Origin: Clostridium sp. MSJ-8 | GTDB taxonomy: Bacteria > Bacillota > Clostridia > Clostridiales > Clostridiaceae | NCBI RefSeq assembly: GCF_018918325.1 | Contig: NZ_JAHLQH010000032.1 | Location: forward strand, 1 to 64,000 | Length of the DNA: 64,000 nucleotides | Direction: 5' to 3' | Shown: positions 22,392 through 32,763 of the stretch, in pieces | How the letters are laid out: every line of letters begins with the position of its first letter | How positions within the stretch are numbered: the stretch's first letter is position 1 | The notes under the pieces: model-generated | What the model saw: the letters and a program-made list of their open reading frames with translations, nothing else | Databases searched by the model: none | Told to the model about the DNA's origin: nothing | Translations under genes and position numbers: made by a program

Positions 22392-24119
22392 ATGAAATTT
22401 ATATTATCTATATTGAAGAAGTATAGAAAGGAATGTATAATTGCGCCATTATTTAAGATGCTAGAAGCTATATTTGAACTTTTTGTTCCTATTGTAGTTG
22501 CTTCTGTAATTGATAATGGGATAGCTTATAACAATAAGACTTATATAATTAAGATGGTTGTATTGCTTGTAGTTTTAGCTATAGTGGGATTAAGCTGTTC
22601 TATAACAGCACAGTATTTTGCAGCGAAAGCAGCTGTTAATACTGCAACTTCACTTAGAAGTAAATTATTTAAGCATATTCAATCATTGTCATTTACTGAA
22701 TTAGATACATTAGGAATATCTACTTTAATTACTAGGATGACTAGTGATATTAATCAAGTACAGAATGGAATAAACATGGTTCTACGTTTATTTTTAAGAT
22801 CTCCGTTTATAGTTTTTGGTTCAATGATTATGGCATTTACTATAGATTTTAAGGCTGCACTTATATTTTTATTTACAATACCTGTTTTAAGTATTGTAGT
22901 TTTTGGTATTATGAAGATAACAAGACCTTTATATAAGAAGTCTCAAACATCATTAGATAGAATATTAGGAATAACTAAAGAGAATTTATCTGGTGCAAGA
23001 GTAATTAGAGCTTTTAATAATGAAGATATAGAGAGACGAGATTTTTATAAAGCAAATGAAAATTTATCTTCAATACAAAAGTTAGCAGGAAAGATATCTG
23101 GGCTTATGAATCCACTTACATATATAATAATTAATGTAGCTATTATAATATTAGTATGGACAGGAGCAATAAGAGTAGATAATGGTATTCTAACTCAAGG
23201 TCAAGTTATAGCACTATATAATTATATGTCTCAAATATTAGTTGAATTAATTAAGCTTGCTAACTTAATAGTTAATGTAACTAAGGCAGTAGCATGTGCT
23301 AATAGACTTTCAGATGTATTTGAGATAAATAGTTCTATGAAGGAAGGAAATATAAATGAATTTTCTTCAGATTCTGAATATGAAGTAGAATTTAAAAATG
23401 TAAGTTTTAAGTATCAAGGTTCATCTGAAGATGCATTGACTAACATTAATTTTTCTGTTAAGAAAGGCGAAACAATTGGAGTAATAGGAGGAACAGGATC
23501 TGGTAAGTCTTCTTTGGTCAATCTTATTCCTAGGTATTATGATGTTACAGATGGAGAGATTTTAATAGATGGACGTAATGTTAAAGAATATACATTTTCA
23601 GCAATGCAGAAAAAGGTTTCTATAGTATTTCAGAAGGCACAGTTATTTAAAGGAACAATAAAAAGTAATTTATTAATTGCTAATGGAGAAGCAAGCGAAG
23701 CTGAAATCAAAAATGCTATTGATATATCTCAATCTACAGAGTTTATAGAGAATAAGGACAAAAAGATTAATTCTGAAGTAGAACAAGAAGGTAAGAATTT
23801 ATCAGGAGGTCAGAAGCAAAGACTTACTATTGCTAGAGCATTAGTTAAAAATTCAGATATATTAATTTTAGATGATAGTGCTTCAGCACTTGATTATGCT
23901 ACAGATGCAAAGCTTAGAAAAGCTCTTGCAAATATGAAAAATTCACCTACAGTCTTTATAGTATCACAAAGAACAGCATCTATTATGCATGCAGATAAAA
24001 TTATAGTTCTTGATGATGGTAAGGTAGTAGGTATAGGCAATCATAGAGAATTACTCGATAGATGTGAAGTATATAGAGAGATATATGATTCACAATTTAA
24101 AAAGGAGGGGGATAACTAA
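22392..24119 (+). CDS. ABC exporter half-transporter, degenerate-site subunit
   Basis: Six membrane helices (residues 1-310) plus a nucleotide-binding domain. Walker A GGTGSGKS and signature LSGGQ are normal. Walker B reads ILILDDSASALD with Asp where the catalytic Glu should be, and the H-loop reads IVSQRTAS with Gln for His. These are the marks of the degenerate site of heterodimeric exporters such as BmrCD, LmrCD and TM287/288. It overlaps the partner gene by one base (TAATG). It probably exports drugs, lipids or peptides; the substrate cannot be inferred. ATG follows AAGGGGGAAAG. Confidence 0.92.
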   Translation: MKFILSILKKYRKECIIAPLFKMLEAIFELFVPIVVASVIDNGIAYNNKTYIIKMVVLLVVLAIVGLSCSITAQYFAAKAAVNTATSLRSKLFKHIQSLSFTELDTLGISTLITRMTSDINQVQNGINMVLRLFLRSPFIVFGSMIMAFTIDFKAALIFLFTIPVLSIVVFGIMKITRPLYKKSQTSLDRILGITKENLSGARVIRAFNNEDIERRDFYKANENLSSIQKLAGKISGLMNPLTYIIINVAIIILVWTGAIRVDNGILTQGQVIALYNYMSQILVELIKLANLIVNVTKAVACANRLSDVFEINSSMKEGNINEFSSDSEYEVEFKNVSFKYQGSSEDALTNINFSVKKGETIGVIGGTGSGKSSLVNLIPRYYDVTDGEILIDGRNVKEYTFSAMQKKVSIVFQKAQLFKGTIKSNLLIANGEASEAEIKNAIDISQSTEFIENKDKKINSEVEQEGKNLSGGQKQRLTIARALVKNSDILILDDSASALDYATDAKLRKALANMKNSPTVFIVSQRTASIMHADKIIVLDDGKVVGIGNHRELLDRCEVYREIYDSQFKKEGDN

Positions 24120-25858
24120 TGAAAGATAAAACAATAAAAAAATTAATGAGTAGACTAAAGAAATATAAGGCACTTATTATATTTTCGCTTATTTTTGCTT
24201 TAGTAACAGTTATTCTTACATTATATCTTCCAATAATTATTGGAGAAGCAATTGATTGTATAGTGTCTAAAGGAAATGTTGACTATGATAAGATAATAAC
24301 ATTATTAATAAGAATAGGCATTGTGATAGCTATTACAGCAGTAGTACAGTGGGCTATGAATATATGTAATAACAAAATTACTTTTAATATAACTCGAGAT
24401 ATTAGAAATGAAGCTATTAATAAGATTGAAACTGTTCCTCTTAAATTTATTGATGCACATTCTCATGGAGATATAGCAAGTAGAGTTATTGCCGATGTTG
24501 ATCAATTAGCTGATGGACTACTTATGGGATTTACTCAATTTTTCACAGGAATAATTACTATTTTAGGTACACTTATATTCATGTTTTCCATTAATGTATG
24601 GATAGCATTATTAGTTGTATGCTTGACACCATTGTCATTATTAATAGCAAAATATATAGCAAGCCATACTTATTCAATGTTTAAAGTGCAATCAGAGATA
24701 AGAGGAGAAGAAACTTCATACATTAATGAGATTTTAGGTGGAGAAAAGGTTGTTAAATCATTTGGTTATGAAGATAAAGCTATTGAAACATTTGATGAAG
24801 TAAATGATAGATTGAAGCATGCATCATTAAAAGCATTATTTTATTCATCAATAACAAATCCAGCAACTAGATTTGTTAATAGTCTTGTTTATGCAGGTGT
24901 AATACTTATAGGATCATTTTCTGTTATATCTGGAGGATTATCAATAGGACTTCTTACTTGTTTCTTGAGTTATGCAACTCAATATACAAAGCCTTTTAAT
25001 GAAATTTCAGGGGTTATTACTGAACTTCAAAATGCTTTTGCATGTGCTGCAAGAATATTTGAACTTATAGAAGAGCCTTCAGAGGTTGAAGATAGTGATG
25101 ATGCAATATCTATTACAGATGTTCAAGGTAATGTTGAATTAAAAAATGTAAGTTTTTCTTATGTAAGTGATAAAAAACTTATAGAAAATTTTAATATCAA
25201 TGTAAAACCAGGAGAGAGAGTAGCAATAGTAGGTCCTACAGGATGTGGAAAAACAACAGTAATTAATTTATTAATGCGTTTCTATGATGTAAATAGTGGA
25301 GATATATATGTTGATGGAAATAAAATCAAAAACATTACTAGAAAAAGTTTAAGAAAATCATATGGAATGGTATTACAGGATACATGGCTTAAGTCTGGAA
25401 CAATAAGAGAAAATATTATTATGGGAAAGATGGATGCAACAGAAGAGGAGATTATAAATGCATGTAAGGAAGCACATTCATATGAATTTATAAGAAGAAT
25501 GCCTAAAGGATTAGATACATATATTACAGAAGATGGAGGCGGATTGTCTCAAGGACAAAAACAATTGTTGTGTATTACAAGGGTAATGCTTACATTACCA
25601 CCAATGCTTATATTAGATGAAGCAACATCTTCAATAGACACAAGAACAGAAATGAAGATACAAAATGCTTTTGCTAAGATTATGAAAGGCCGAACTAGTT
25701 TTATTGTAGCACATAGATTATCAACTATTCAGAGTGCAGATATAATATTAGTAATGAAAGATGGTAAAATAATAGAACAAGGTAATCATGAAGAATTGAT
25801 TAAACAAAATGGATTTTATGCTAATTTGTATAATAGTCAATTTGAAAATATATCATAA
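24119..25858 (+). CDS. ABC exporter half-transporter, catalytic-site subunit
   Basis: Partner of the preceding gene, 579 residues, with six membrane helices and an ATPase domain. Here Walker A GPTGCGKT, Walker B MLILDEATSSID (catalytic Glu kept) and the H-loop His (IVAHRLST) are intact, while the signature is changed to LSQGQ. In the dimer the normal Walker A/B of this subunit faces the normal LSGGQ of its partner, and the weak LSQGQ faces the partner's degenerate site. The complementary pattern shows that the two proteins form one asymmetric exporter. A terminator follows directly. Confidence 0.93.
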   Translation: MKDKTIKKLMSRLKKYKALIIFSLIFALVTVILTLYLPIIIGEAIDCIVSKGNVDYDKIITLLIRIGIVIAITAVVQWAMNICNNKITFNITRDIRNEAINKIETVPLKFIDAHSHGDIASRVIADVDQLADGLLMGFTQFFTGIITILGTLIFMFSINVWIALLVVCLTPLSLLIAKYIASHTYSMFKVQSEIRGEETSYINEILGGEKVVKSFGYEDKAIETFDEVNDRLKHASLKALFYSSITNPATRFVNSLVYAGVILIGSFSVISGGLSIGLLTCFLSYATQYTKPFNEISGVITELQNAFACAARIFELIEEPSEVEDSDDAISITDVQGNVELKNVSFSYVSDKKLIENFNINVKPGERVAIVGPTGCGKTTVINLLMRFYDVNSGDIYVDGNKIKNITRKSLRKSYGMVLQDTWLKSGTIRENIIMGKMDATEEEIINACKEAHSYEFIRRMPKGLDTYITEDGGGLSQGQKQLLCITRVMLTLPPMLILDEATSSIDTRTEMKIQNAFAKIMKGRTSFIVAHRLSTIQSADIILVMKDGKIIEQGNHEELIKQNGFYANLYNSQFENIS

Positions 25859-25864
25859 AGATAC

Positions 25865-25900
25865 GCTGTATAGGACGATAAATTCTATACAGCTATTTTT
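25865..25900 (+). terminator. Terminator of the ABC exporter operon
   Basis: GCTGTATAGGA pairs with TTCTATACAGC (one G-T pair) across a 7-base loop, then TATTTTT. Confidence 0.88.
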
Positions 25901-25917
25901 CTATAGAAAATTATAAT
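25901..25917 (+). repeat. Short copy of the dispersed post-terminator element
   Basis: CTATAGAAAATTATAAT directly after the exporter terminator; one base differs from the CTATAGGAAATTATA core. Confidence 0.35.
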
Positions 25918-26074
25918 TAAAGGTTCTTCAATTAGCGTTTTATAGAAAATATATTTAAAATGTATATTGTGATAATAATATGTGTGATATAGTATAAAAA
26001 AGAAATAGATTTAGAGATGTGTAAATAAGTTAATTGTATAAGATAAATAGTAAGAGAAAGGAAGTGGAACAAAA

Positions 26075-27562
26075 ATGAGTATTAATTATAAAGTGAGAAA
26101 AAAATTTGAAGAAGCAAAGTATCTATCAGTAGAGAATGCTGAGAGGTATAGAGTAATTCTAAGATTAGCATATGAAGAATATGAACAGATGAAGTTTTGG
26201 TTTTATAAAGAAGATATATATGAATTAATAACAAATATAGAAGGATTTGAGGAATATACACTAGATAATTTGAAACAAGATTTAGATTCTCTAGAAGAAT
26301 GGGGGAATCTTATTACAGTTCAAGATGCAAGCAGAGTAAAGACACTAGAAGAATTTAAAAATAGAAGATATAAGTATCAGATTTCTTCTAATACAATAGA
26401 GCTTGAGAGAACTTTAATTGCAATTGAGAATATAAATGAAACTTCTAGGGGGTCTTTAGAAATATCACTTATTGAGAACTTCAGAGATAAGTTATTGTGT
26501 ATTAAAGAAATAGATATGCAAGATAATCAAAAGGTATATTCATGGTGGATGAATTTAAGTGAAGAATTTAGAAGATTAAATGAGAATTATAAAGATTATA
26601 TTAGTAAGTTCTATTCTCCTAAAACGGAGGTTATACTAAAAACTACGGAGTTTCTATTATTCAAAGAGAATTTTATAAGATATTTAAGGCAATTTGTAAA
26701 AGGATTGCAGACATATGTTCCCTATATAAAAGAGATATTTGAAAAGATGGATGAACAGATAATTGTGCAATTAATTAACAATGTTATTGAATATGAGAAA
26801 AAGATAAATAATATAGATTCTTCATCATATGATGAAGAAAATGAATTCCGCATTATGTATGGAATGTATGATAATATGAAAAATTGGTTTATAGGCACTA
26901 ATAAAAAAGAAGCTATGATAGATAGTTTATTAGAGAATACTAATGAGATTATTAGAAAAATTACTACTTATGCGCTACAGATAATTGAGATGAATTCTCT
27001 AGGCGGAAATAGAAAAGAAGAATATAAAACAATAATTAATTTATTTAACAAATGTGAAGATATAGATGAAGCTCATAAGTTATCTTCAGTTGTATTTGGA
27101 GTACTTAACTCTAGACATATAGTATGTAATATTGATAGAGAAACTGAAAGTATTAATAGTAGTATATTTGAAGAAAAACCAACTAAGGTTATTGTAAAGC
27201 CAAGAAATAGATATAGAGAAAAAACTGCTAGCAGATCTCCTATAAGGGATAAGTCGGCAGAAAAAGAAAAAATAAGAAAAGAGATATTAAAGAAAAGAGA
27301 AAGAGAACAAGAACTTTTAGAAAGTAGAATAAAAGATAATAAGCTTGTATTTGCAAGTCTACAAGATATATCTAGAGAAGAGAGAAATATATTTTTAAAA
27401 TGGTTGTCTGTAGGATTAAATAGTAATGGTGCATGGACAAAAAATGAATATGGAAGATATTATAAAGTGGATATAACTAATAAGGATAAAAATATAGTTA
27501 TAAGTTGTCAAGATGGTGATTTTATTATGCCAGAATACGAGTTGATTTTTAAGGAGAAATAA
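26075..27562 (+). CDS. jetA: Wadjet system subunit JetA (DUF2397/TIGR02677-like)
   Basis: A 495-residue protein, first gene of a type I Wadjet operon. JetA is the kleisin-like linker of the JetABC SMC complex, which senses and destroys circular plasmids. Seen are the N-terminal winged-helix-like region (RYRVILRLAYEEYEQMKFW), a long helical middle, the basic stretch KVIVKPRNRYREKTASRSPIRDK (about 369-392) and a C-terminal domain ending KWLSVGLNSNGAWTKNEYGRYYKV, as in TIGR02677 proteins. The assignment depends on these features plus the exact A-B-C-D context. ATG has GAAAGGAAG 11 bases ahead. Confidence 0.88.
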   Translation: MSINYKVRKKFEEAKYLSVENAERYRVILRLAYEEYEQMKFWFYKEDIYELITNIEGFEEYTLDNLKQDLDSLEEWGNLITVQDASRVKTLEEFKNRRYKYQISSNTIELERTLIAIENINETSRGSLEISLIENFRDKLLCIKEIDMQDNQKVYSWWMNLSEEFRRLNENYKDYISKFYSPKTEVILKTTEFLLFKENFIRYLRQFVKGLQTYVPYIKEIFEKMDEQIIVQLINNVIEYEKKINNIDSSSYDEENEFRIMYGMYDNMKNWFIGTNKKEAMIDSLLENTNEIIRKITTYALQIIEMNSLGGNRKEEYKTIINLFNKCEDIDEAHKLSSVVFGVLNSRHIVCNIDRETESINSSIFEEKPTKVIVKPRNRYREKTASRSPIRDKSAEKEKIRKEILKKREREQELLESRIKDNKLVFASLQDISREERNIFLKWLSVGLNSNGAWTKNEYGRYYKVDITNKDKNIVISCQDGDFIMPEYELIFKEK

Positions 27563-27565
27563 GAA

Positions 27566-28693
27566 TTGAAATTTGATGATTTGTTAGAAAATTATATTAT
27601 ACTAAAAGATAATGATAGAGAGTTTTATTACGATATAAAAGATAATATAGATAATTATAGTGAATTTATAAATGAGATATTAGCTTATGATGTGATTATC
27701 AAAGATGACTTTATTAAATTAGAAAAGATTCCTGCAATACCAGAGTCTTGGATGGGGATTACTGATTTTAAAACTAAAAAAGAATACATATTTTTTATGC
27801 TTTTATTAATGTTTTTAGAGGAAAAAAATAAAGAAGATCAATTTGTTTTATCAAATATTACAGAATACATAATGAATTATTATCCTGATGAAAAGATAGA
27901 ATGGACTAATTTTACTAATAGAAAATCTTTGATTAATGTTCTTAAGTTTTCTCTCAAAATAGGAATAATGAGAAAGAATGATGGAGAAGAGGAGGATTTT
28001 TCTAGGAGTGAGTATGTAGAGGTATTATATGAATCTACAGGTATATCTAGATATATAGTTAGAAGGTTTAACTATTCCATAGAAGATGTTGAAGATTATA
28101 GAGATCTTATTAATAATGTTTGGGATGGAATAAATGAAGATAAAGGTAGCGTAAGAAAAAGTAGAGTATTTAGGAGACTTACATTATCTCCTATAGTCTA
28201 TAAAGATGATGGAAATGAGAGTGATTATGATTATATCAAGAAAAATAGGAGTTATATAGCTAATATTTTTGAAAAATATTTAGGTTGGACAGTTCATTTT
28301 CACAAGAATGCTGCTCTAGCAGTTCTAGAATCTCAGAGTACATTAAGAGATACTTTCCCTAACCAAAAAGGTGAAGCTTCTATAACACTTTTTGTTAATA
28401 GAGAAATATTGAAAAGGGTACAAGAAGGAAATCTTAAACCTAAGGAAAATGACATAATAATTTTAGATGAATCAGAATTTGATAATATTTTAATTAAGGT
28501 TAGAGAAGAGGAAGGACATGGATTTGCTAAGATTTATAGAGAGGCAAGTACAGAGAGATATATTTTAGATATAAAAAAATACATGGAATCATATTCTTTC
28601 ATTAAAAGAGAAGAAGGAATAATTAAACTTATGCCATTAATAGGAAAAATAATAGGAGAATATCCAAAAGATTATAAGGGAGATGAAAGGTAA
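27566..28693 (+). CDS. jetB: Wadjet system subunit JetB (DUF2398/TIGR02678-like)
   Basis: A 375-residue winged-helix KITE-like partner of JetA/JetC, in the order expected for type I Wadjet. Family-like stretches are the N-terminal DNDREFYYDIKDN, the central ESTGISRYIVRRF and RRLTLSPIVYKDD, and EKYLGWTVHFHKNAALAVLE, which resembles the conserved G-W-x-[VL]-x-[VL]-H-x-x-x-A-x-L segment of DUF2398. The start is TTG at 27566, 9 bases after AAGGAG inside the end of jetA; no ATG fits. It stops immediately before jetC. Confidence 0.85.
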   Translation: MKFDDLLENYIILKDNDREFYYDIKDNIDNYSEFINEILAYDVIIKDDFIKLEKIPAIPESWMGITDFKTKKEYIFFMLLLMFLEEKNKEDQFVLSNITEYIMNYYPDEKIEWTNFTNRKSLINVLKFSLKIGIMRKNDGEEEDFSRSEYVEVLYESTGISRYIVRRFNYSIEDVEDYRDLINNVWDGINEDKGSVRKSRVFRRLTLSPIVYKDDGNESDYDYIKKNRSYIANIFEKYLGWTVHFHKNAALAVLESQSTLRDTFPNQKGEASITLFVNREILKRVQEGNLKPKENDIIILDESEFDNILIKVREEEGHGFAKIYREASTERYILDIKKYMESYSFIKREEGIIKLMPLIGKIIGEYPKDYKGDER

Positions 28694-31600
28694 GTGGATA
28701 GATGGGTAGCAAATAAATTTGGATTAATAAATTTTTGGAAATATGATGAACAAGAATTTAAGTTATCTAATGGAAAAATAATATTTAGAGGAAGCAATGG
28801 AAGTGGAAAATCAGTAACTACTCAAAGCTTTATTCCTTTATTATTAGATGGAGATAAAAGTCCTAGTAGACTTGATCCATTTGGATCAACAGCTAGAAAG
28901 ATAGAGAATTATGTATTAGTTGATGAAAAAGAAGATGATAGAATATCTTATTTATATATGGAGTTTCACAAACCAAGTACTGATAATTATATAACAATAG
29001 GAATGGGGCTTAGAGGGAGAAGAGGTAAAAAATTAGAATCTTGGTATTTTATATTGAAAGATGGAAGAAGAATAAATAAGGAGTTGTTTTTATATAAGAA
29101 TACAGGGGCAAAGTTTTCTTTAACTTCCAAACAACTTGAGATTGCTTTAGGAGAAGGAAATGTATATACTACTAGTCAAAAGGAGTATATGGCAAAGGTA
29201 AATGAAAATTTATTTGGCTATTCTGATATTGATAGTTATAAGGATTTATTAAAGCTATTGATTCAGATAAGGAGTCCTAAGTTATCTAAAGATTTTAAAC
29301 CAACTGTAATATATGAAATATTAAAGGAATCATTAAATACATTGTCAGAAGATGATTTAAGAGCAATGGCAGAAGCAATGGATAATATGGATAGCTTAAA
29401 TATGAAGCTTGAAGAATTAAAAAAGAGTAGAGAAGCTTGTGAAAAAATAATAGAAGTATTAAATAGATATAATGTGGAAAAGCTATATAATAAGGCTATT
29501 AATTATAACAAAGAGCTTAAAAAAGTTAATAATATAGATAAACAACTAGAATTAAATAAACAAGAACTAGAGAATATTATTGTAGAAGTTAATGAAGATA
29601 AACTAAAGCTGAAGGAGTTAGAGAATATATTAGAACAAGCGAAGATAAAAGAAACCTCATTAAAAGGTAGTAAAGAGTATGCCTTAAGTGATGAAATAAC
29701 TAAGCTTGAGCATAAACTATACGATTTGCAACAAGAACTTCAACTAAAAGAAAGAAGATACAATAATAAATATAATGATTATCTTTATAAAAAAGATAAA
29801 AAGAAACAAATAGAAGATAAAATATATAGAATAAATAATAAGTTAAAAGAAAAACTAGATGATGAAAAATATTACAGAGAAGGTATATATTTTAACCATA
29901 AAGAAGATATTTATGGAATAATAAATGAGGAATATGTAGATAAGATTGATAATTTAATTATATATTTAGAAGAATACTCAAAGTTAATTGATAATATATA
30001 CAATAAGATAGTTCAATATGAACAAAAGAAAAAAGAATTAAATGATATAGAAGAAAATAAGAATAAACAAGAAAGTAAAGTAGAAGGCATCAAAAATAAT
30101 TTAAATGAAGCAAAGGAATATTTAACTACAGTTAAGAGCGAATATATTGATAGCTTAAATTCATACATATATTCCCTAAAAGAATTAAAAATAAAAAGAG
30201 AAGATATACTAGATATACACAAGAGAGTAAATGGAATATATGATAAGAATCAAAAAGATGTTATAAGAAATAAGATAACAGATATATATAGAAATATATC
30301 TAATGAACTTGAGATAGATAATATAAAGATACAAAATGCTATAAATCTTATTGATGAAGAGATAGAGATTAAGAAGAAATGTATAGAAGAATTATCTTCT
30401 AAAAAGCAAATAATAGAGGATAGTAATGAGTTATCTAAAGTAAAGAATATATTAGATACATATGATATTCCATATATAGATTTTTATAAATCGATTGATT
30501 TTAATGAAGATGTGGATGATTTAGAGAAGAATATTATAGAAGGACATTTACTTAATATGGGAATAATAGATTCACTTATCATTCCTCATAAGTATAAAGA
30601 GGAAGTGTGCAATTTATTAAATAATAAGACTTACAAGATAATATTTTCTAATATTCCTGAAGAGGTAGATAATATATGTAAATATTTTAGATTGGAAGAA
30701 AATGAATTTAATAAAACTTATAAAGAAGATACTCTAAATGTATTAAAGGCTATAGGACATTATGATGCTTATGTTACATCAGAAAATAGCACTCAAATTA
30801 TTAAGAACAAAGGTTATAATATAGGTATTCTACAAGGTAATACTGAAGATACTTATATATCAAAATATATTGGTATAGAATCTAGAGAAAATTATAGAAG
30901 AGTTCAAATTCAAAGTTTTGAGAAATATATATATGAATTACAAATTCAAAAAGAAGAAAAAAATAAAGAGATATTATCATTAGAAAACAGAAAGGCTATA
31001 TTATTAAAAGAAAAAGAAGAATTTCCTGATATATCAGATATTATGGAAAGTATTAAAATAATAGACCAAAAAGAAGAAGAATTAGATAGAGAAGAGAAGG
31101 AATTAAACTTTATAGAAGGTAAATTTGTTCAAATTAACAGAGAGAAACAAGAGATAAATAAACAGATTTTTGATGCATCTCAGTCTATAAATATACCTAA
31201 GGAAAAACATATATATGAAGAGGTTAAAGAAGGAATATCTGATTATAGGAAGACTTTATATAGCATTAAGGAATATTCAAATGAAATATTTAGTGAAAAT
31301 AAACAAAAACAATATATATGTGAAACTATAAAATCAATTGAAAGTGATATTGATGAGTTATCTTATGAGGTTGATAAACAAAAAAACTCAATTGAAAAAA
31401 TAAATAACCATATAAAAGGGTTAAATGAGGCAATTAAAGCTTATAACATTGGAAAACTAAAAGAAGAATATAGAAAGGTAACTGAGATAATAGAAAAGAG
31501 TCCATTAGAAATTCAACATATATCTAAGCAGTTAGGTAATAAGGAAGCAAATGTAGAAAATAAAAAGGCTGCAATAATTAAGTTAGAAGATGATTTAAAT

Positions 31601-32758
31601 AATGAAAAGAATAAACTAAGGATTTATGAATTAATGTTAAAGGATGAATTATCTTTGCAGTACATAGATGAAATAAAATCCTATGATATTAATAAATCTG
31701 TTAAATGGGTTATAAAATATTATGAAGAGAAAGCAATTAAAAATGAAAATATTTTAGAAAAATTATTTAATACATTTAATATGTATAAAGGCAGTCTTAT
31801 AGATTATCATCCAAAACCAATAGAAATATTTAACCAATATGATCGAGAAGAGGATGATGAGATAAATGAAATTCTAAAAGAAGGAATTAGAACAGATATA
31901 GTTGTTAAATTTCAGAAAAAAAACATAAGTATATATGTACTTAAGGAATATATTGAAGGAACGTTAGAAGAACAGAATATGCTTATAAATGCGAAGGAAA
32001 GGGAAGTGTTTGAAGATACGCTTATAAACACTCTTAGTACTAAAATTATAGCCAAAATAGTAAGAGCTCAGAAATGGGTTAAAGATATAGATAAGCTTAT
32101 GAGTAACATGAATACATCTAGTGGATTTAAATTATTTTTAGAGTGGAAACCTAAGAAATCAGATAGTGAAACTGAGCTAGATATAAAAGAGCTTATGGAT
32201 ATATTACAAAAACCTCACTTTATGTCTGAGGATAAGAGAAATAAAGTTTCAGAACATTTTAAGGAAAAACTAAAAAAACAAAAAAGAATACTTAATGAAG
32301 ATGGAACAAGAAAAAATTATCAAACAATAATAAAAGAAGTATTAGATTATAGAGAATGGTTTGAGTTTAAGCTTAAATTTATAAAAGGAGATAAAGATAA
32401 AAAGGAATTAACTAATAATCAATTCTTTGTTTTGTCAGGAGGAGAGAAAGCAATGGCTATGTATATTCCATTATTTGCAGCAGTAAATGCTAGATACAAT
32501 GCAGCTGACAAAAAAGATTCTCCTAGAATAATTGCATTAGATGAAGCATTTGCAGGCGTTGATGAAAATAATATAAGTTCTATGTTTGATCTTATAGAAA
32601 GTTTAAATTTAGATTATGTACTTAATTCACAGGTATTATGGGGAACATATGAGAGTGTTAAGCAATTATCAATATACGAATTGATAAAAGAAGGTGAAGA
32701 TATAATAATTCCTATAAGATATACATGGAATGGAAAGATAAAAGAGATGGGGATGTAG
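28694..32758 (+). CDS. jetC: Wadjet system SMC-like ATPase JetC (TIGR02680-like)
   Basis: A 1354-residue SMC ATPase that extrudes DNA loops; in Wadjet it identifies small circles. The N-terminal FRGSNGSGKSVTTQSFIPL (P-loop near 33-40) and LLDGDKSPSRLDPFGS are the hallmark start of TIGR02680. The middle is two long coiled-coil arms with a hinge-like globular break around residues 600-740. The C-terminal head has signature FVLSGGEKAMAMYIPLFAA (about 1247) and Walker B IIALDEAFAGVDENN (about 1281). The GTG start at 28694 directly abuts the jetB stop, so coupling is likely. The reading frame is whole and the motifs are intact, so it looks active. Confidence 0.95.
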   Translation: MDRWVANKFGLINFWKYDEQEFKLSNGKIIFRGSNGSGKSVTTQSFIPLLLDGDKSPSRLDPFGSTARKIENYVLVDEKEDDRISYLYMEFHKPSTDNYITIGMGLRGRRGKKLESWYFILKDGRRINKELFLYKNTGAKFSLTSKQLEIALGEGNVYTTSQKEYMAKVNENLFGYSDIDSYKDLLKLLIQIRSPKLSKDFKPTVIYEILKESLNTLSEDDLRAMAEAMDNMDSLNMKLEELKKSREACEKIIEVLNRYNVEKLYNKAINYNKELKKVNNIDKQLELNKQELENIIVEVNEDKLKLKELENILEQAKIKETSLKGSKEYALSDEITKLEHKLYDLQQELQLKERRYNNKYNDYLYKKDKKKQIEDKIYRINNKLKEKLDDEKYYREGIYFNHKEDIYGIINEEYVDKIDNLIIYLEEYSKLIDNIYNKIVQYEQKKKELNDIEENKNKQESKVEGIKNNLNEAKEYLTTVKSEYIDSLNSYIYSLKELKIKREDILDIHKRVNGIYDKNQKDVIRNKITDIYRNISNELEIDNIKIQNAINLIDEEIEIKKKCIEELSSKKQIIEDSNELSKVKNILDTYDIPYIDFYKSIDFNEDVDDLEKNIIEGHLLNMGIIDSLIIPHKYKEEVCNLLNNKTYKIIFSNIPEEVDNICKYFRLEENEFNKTYKEDTLNVLKAIGHYDAYVTSENSTQIIKNKGYNIGILQGNTEDTYISKYIGIESRENYRRVQIQSFEKYIYELQIQKEEKNKEILSLENRKAILLKEKEEFPDISDIMESIKIIDQKEEELDREEKELNFIEGKFVQINREKQEINKQIFDASQSINIPKEKHIYEEVKEGISDYRKTLYSIKEYSNEIFSENKQKQYICETIKSIESDIDELSYEVDKQKNSIEKINNHIKGLNEAIKAYNIGKLKEEYRKVTEIIEKSPLEIQHISKQLGNKEANVENKKAAIIKLEDDLNNEKNKLRIYELMLKDELSLQYIDEIKSYDINKSVKWVIKYYEEKAIKNENILEKLFNTFNMYKGSLIDYHPKPIEIFNQYDREEDDEINEILKEGIRTDIVVKFQKKNISIYVLKEYIEGTLEEQNMLINAKEREVFEDTLINTLSTKIIAKIVRAQKWVKDIDKLMSNMNTSSGFKLFLEWKPKKSDSETELDIKELMDILQKPHFMSEDKRNKVSEHFKEKLKKQKRILNEDGTRKNYQTIIKEVLDYREWFEFKLKFIKGDKDKKELTNNQFFVLSGGEKAMAMYIPLFAAVNARYNAADKKDSPRIIALDEAFAGVDENNISSMFDLIESLNLDYVLNSQVLWGTYESVKQLSIYELIKEGEDIIIPIRYTWNGKIKEMGM

Positions 32759-32763
32759 GGGAA

